Shown: in pieces, positions 5,885 to 8,187 of the stretch
How positions within the stretch are numbered: position 1 is the stretch's first letter
Layout of the letters: every line of letters starts with the position of its first letter
Source: Sutterella sp.
GTDB taxonomy: Bacteria; Pseudomonadota; Gammaproteobacteria; Burkholderiales; Burkholderiaceae_F
Direction of reading: 5' to 3'
DNA length: 8,187 nt
Assembly: GCA_020025955.1 (NCBI GenBank)
Contig: JAHHRF010000073.1
Coordinates: 1 to 8,187, forward strand
Position numbers and translations under genes: made by a program
Notes under the pieces: model-generated
What the model was told of the DNA's origin: nothing
What the model saw: only the letters and a program-made list of their open reading frames with translations
The model's database searches: none

Positions 5885-7140
5885 ATCTGCCCTACGAACT
5901 CTTAATTGGCCTCACCTACACGCGTGCGGGCCGCCGTGGTCGACGCAAAGACCGCTTTCTGTCCTTTATCTCGGGGATGTCCATTGCGTCGATTGCCTTA
6001 GGCGTTGCTGCCTTGATCATCGTGCTCTCCGTCATGAACGGCTTCCAAAAGGATGTGCGTGACCGCATGCTGAGCGTCATCCCGCACATGGAAGTGGTGT
6101 CCATGGAGGGGGGACTCAAAGACTGGAAACCGTTAGCGAAGAAAGCGACCGAAAACCCGAACGTCTTAGCGGCTGCCCCCTATGTCGACGGGCAGGGGCT
6201 CTTAAGCGTAGGGAACCGCTTACAGGGGGCCGTCATTAAGGGGATTGACCCCAAAGAAGAGCCACAGGTAAGCGACGTGGCCGACCACTTAGTGGGCGGG
6301 ACCTTAGAAACGTTGACGCCCGGGCGCTACCACATGGTGATTGGGCGCGATTTAGCGCGTCAGTTGGGCGTGGGGATCGGTCAGAAGGTCGCCCTCATGG
6401 TGCCGCAGGGCAGTGTGACGCCTGCTGGGATGGTGCCTCGCATTAAGCAATTTACGGTGACGGGGTATTTGGCTTCCGGGCACTACCAGTACGACGCGGG
6501 GATGGCGTTTATTAATTTAGAAGATGCCGCCAAACTCTTTCGCACGGGTGGGGCCGACGGCGTTCGCTTGAAACTCAAAGACCGTCAAGAGGCGGACCGC
6601 GTAGCGATGGAATTGGTCTATGGACTACGCGAAGAGGACGTCTATGTGCGCCCCTGGACCACGCAAAACGCCACGTGGTTTGCGGCCGTGCAAGTAGAAA
6701 AACGCATGATGGGGATCATCCTCTTTTTGATCGTGCTCGTGGGCGCCTTTGGGCTCGTGAGCTCCTTGGTGATGACCGTTAAAGAAAAGCAAGCCGATAT
6801 CGCGATTTTGCGCACCGTGGGCGCGAGCCGTGGGGCGATCCTTCGCATCTTTGTGATTCAAGGGACCATCATTGGGGTGGTGGGCGTGGCCGTCGGTGTG
6901 GGCTTAGGGCTTTTAGTCGCCTACAACGTCGGGAGCATTGTGAGCTTTATTGAGCATCTCTTTGGCGTGCAATTCTTGCCCCAGCAGATTTACTTTATCT
7001 CCGAGATGCCTTCGGATCCGCGCATGGGGGACGTGATCCCCATTGCGATTTTCTCTTTCCTCTTGAGTTTAGTCGCCACGCTTTACCCCAGTTGGCGCGC
7101 TGCCCAAACGCAACCCGCGGAGGCCTTACGTTATGAATAA
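5881..7140 (+). CDS. lolC: Lipoprotein-releasing ABC transporter permease, LolC/LolE family
   Basis: Inner-membrane subunit that, with LolD, extracts outer-membrane lipoproteins and hands them to periplasmic LolA. The start is set at GTG 5881 (419 aa, beginning NLPYELLIGL after the initiator) because homologues begin at this conserved stretch. A GTG at 5842 in the same frame would add 13 atypical residues. Visible architecture (419-aa numbering): TM1 about 32-55 (SIASIALGVAALIIVLSV, then MNGFQK), a large periplasmic domain about 56-275, then TM2 about 276-300, TM3 about 325-349 and TM4 about 385-404. This is the usual four-helix layout. Residues 174-187 (VPQGSVTPAGMVPR) align with the LolC region that contains the LolA-binding Hook. 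The gene overlaps lolD by 8 nt. Only one permease gene is present, so it may work as a homodimer, as proposed for LolF systems, or pair with a copy elsewhere. Confidence 0.9.
   Translation: MNLPYELLIGLTYTRAGRRGRRKDRFLSFISGMSIASIALGVAALIIVLSVMNGFQKDVRDRMLSVIPHMEVVSMEGGLKDWKPLAKKATENPNVLAAAPYVDGQGLLSVGNRLQGAVIKGIDPKEEPQVSDVADHLVGGTLETLTPGRYHMVIGRDLARQLGVGIGQKVALMVPQGSVTPAGMVPRIKQFTVTGYLASGHYQYDAGMAFINLEDAAKLFRTGGADGVRLKLKDRQEADRVAMELVYGLREEDVYVRPWTTQNATWFAAVQVEKRMMGIILFLIVLVGAFGLVSSLVMTVKEKQADIAILRTVGASRGAILRIFVIQGTIIGVVGVAVGVGLGLLVAYNVGSIVSFIEHLFGVQFLPQQIYFISEMPSDPRMGDVIPIAIFSFLLSLVATLYPSWRAAQTQPAEALRYE
7119..7123 (+). promoter_or_regulatory. Ribosome-binding site of lolD
   Basis: GGAGG inside the lolC coding end, 9 nt before the lolD ATG. 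It decides the start at 7133 and supports independent loading of ribosomes on lolD as well as coupling to lolC. Confidence 0.8.
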
Positions 7141-7831
7141 GTTTGAAAACGCCGTTTCGTTAGTGGGCGTTAAAAAGGCCTATCGCGATGGGGAAACCTC
7201 CGTGGCGGTCTTGGCGGATGTAAATCTTGACGTGAAAGCGGGCGAAATCGTGGCCATCATTGGGGCCTCAGGGTCGGGCAAGTCCACGCTCCTGCACGCC
7301 ATTGGCGGGCTCGATACGGTGGATGCGGGCACGATTGATATTGCCGGGGTGCGTTTGTCGACTTTGAACGAAACCGCACGCGACAAACTTCGCAACGAAG
7401 CCATGGGCTTTGTGTACCAGTTTCATCACTTGTTGCCGGAATTTAGCGCCCTGGATAACGTCGCCATGCCACGCCTCATTCGTCGAGAAAAGGCAGAAGT
7501 GGCGCGCGAGAAAGCGAAAGCCGCTTTGGATCGTGTGGGGCTCTCCCACCGACTCGAACATCTCCCGTCGCAACTCTCTGGGGGTGAACGTCAACGCGTA
7601 GCCATTGCCCGCGCCCTCGTGGGGGAACCCAATGTCGTCTTGGCGGACGAACCCACGGGGAACTTGGATAGCCAAACCGCGGAAGGCGTGTTTGATCTTT
7701 TTTTGTCGTTAGCGAAAGAAGCGGGCACCGCCGTCATTATCGTCACTCACGACGAAGGACTCGCGCGACGCTGCCATCGTGCGTTACGCTTAACAAAAGG
7801 GGAATTAGTGCCCGCGTTTGACGCGACCTAA
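7133..7831 (+). CDS. lolD: Lipoprotein-releasing system ATP-binding protein LolD
   Basis: Cytoplasmic ATPase of the LolCD(E) transporter, a MacB/LolD-type ABC protein that powers lipoprotein release from the inner membrane. The 232-aa length matches the family. All ABC motifs are intact: Walker A GASGSGKST (44-52), Q-loop Gln96 in YQFHHLLPEF, a motif typical of LolD, signature LSGGERQ (148-154), Walker B VVLADE (168-173) with catalytic Glu173, D-loop GNLDS (176-180), and H-loop His206. The ATG at 7133 sits inside the last codons of lolC, indicating coupled translation. The gene ends in two tandem in-frame TAA codons (7829-7834). tatD follows 42 nt later on the same strand with no terminator between them. 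Confidence 0.96.
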   Translation: MNKFENAVSLVGVKKAYRDGETSVAVLADVNLDVKAGEIVAIIGASGSGKSTLLHAIGGLDTVDAGTIDIAGVRLSTLNETARDKLRNEAMGFVYQFHHLLPEFSALDNVAMPRLIRREKAEVAREKAKAALDRVGLSHRLEHLPSQLSGGERQRVAIARALVGEPNVVLADEPTGNLDSQTAEGVFDLFLSLAKEAGTAVIIVTHDEGLARRCHRALRLTKGELVPAFDAT

Positions 7832-7873
7832 TAACGTTCCCCACCCTCTCACGAAGAAGCGAGGACACCCATC

Positions 7874-8187
7874 ATGGACAGTTACGCCCTCATTGATACG
7901 CACTGCCATTTGCAAAGTGGTCGCTTTTTACCGGACTTGGCGCAGCTCGTCGCGGAAGCTCGTGCGCGTGGTGTCGGGGACATGATCATTTGCGCGAGTT
8001 CCCGTGAAGACTGGCGAGAATGCCGTCGCATTGCGCATGACCACAACTTGGCCTACACGCTGGGGATTCACCCTTTCTATGTGGAGTGGGCAACGGACGA
8101 CGATCTTGAGCGCCTCGCGATGCTCGTTAAAGAGAGTCTTGACGATCCCCACTTCGTTGGGATTGGGGAAATTGGGCTCGACTTTGT
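7874..8187 (+). CDS. tatD: TatD-family metal-dependent hydrolase (5' part, truncated by window end)
   Basis: The first 104 codons are in the window and the gene runs off the right edge. TatD proteins are TIM-barrel metal-dependent hydrolases; E. coli TatD has Mg-dependent DNase/exonuclease activity, while the roles of its paralogues are less certain. Visible motifs: the metal-binding HxH at His10 and His12 (DTHCHL), a conserved GIHPF segment with His66, and GIGEIGLDF at 96-104 with metal-ligand Glu99. The ATG at 7874 has AGGA (7861 region, GCGAGGA) about 8 nt upstream. Its place after lolC-lolD on the same strand, without a terminator, suggests one operon. The symbol denotes the family; the exact paralogue cannot be decided from the N-terminal third. 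Confidence 0.88.
   Translation, partial: MDSYALIDTHCHLQSGRFLPDLAQLVAEARARGVGDMIICASSREDWRECRRIAHDHNLAYTLGIHPFYVEWATDDDLERLAMLVKESLDDPHFVGIGEIGLDF

Overview
This 8.2 kb window is chromosomal housekeeping DNA from a Gram-negative proteobacterium, most likely a betaproteobacterium of the order Burkholderiales. Three things point there. LolC starts PYELLIGLTYTRAG and continues with VLSVMNGFQK. LysS ends with TAGCGIGID. The gene order lysS-prfB-recJ plus an RpfE-type gene, with lolC-lolD-tatD alongside, also fits. The placement rests on recalled family features, not on a search, and I would not go below order level.

Minus strand (read right to left from about 5780): an uncharacterised RpfE-like protein, then recJ (single-strand DNA exonuclease), prfB (release factor 2) and lysS (class II lysyl-tRNA synthetase). 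The RpfE-like gene and recJ are 7 nt apart and probably co-transcribed. A GC-rich hairpin just after recJ looks like an intrinsic terminator. It is followed by a consensus -10 box, a leader hairpin and then prfB. prfB is not one open frame: a 27-codon 5' segment ends at an in-frame UGA within the classical RF2 +1 frameshift signal, and the rest of the protein (343 residues) lies in the next frame. The true product is 370 aa. A long hairpin separates prfB from lysS, and further RNA-like hairpins follow the lysS stop.

Plus strand (from about 5820): lolC (inner-membrane permease of the lipoprotein-releasing ABC transporter), lolD (its ATPase, overlapping lolC by 8 nt) and the first 104 codons of a TatD-family metal-dependent hydrolase cut off by the window edge. 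The two transcription units diverge from an interval of about 100 bp that holds two weak promoter-like -10 boxes and a short leader ORF. The stop codon of that leader ORF overlaps the preferred GTG start of lolC.

Functionally the window joins translation (LysS, RF2), DNA repair (RecJ, possibly TatD) and outer-membrane lipoprotein sorting (LolCD). I see no mobile element, CRISPR array, tRNA or rRNA, and no unambiguous new biological system. The points most worth a second look are the RF2 frameshift signal, the leader ORF before lolC, the structured region after lysS, and the divergent RpfE-like protein.
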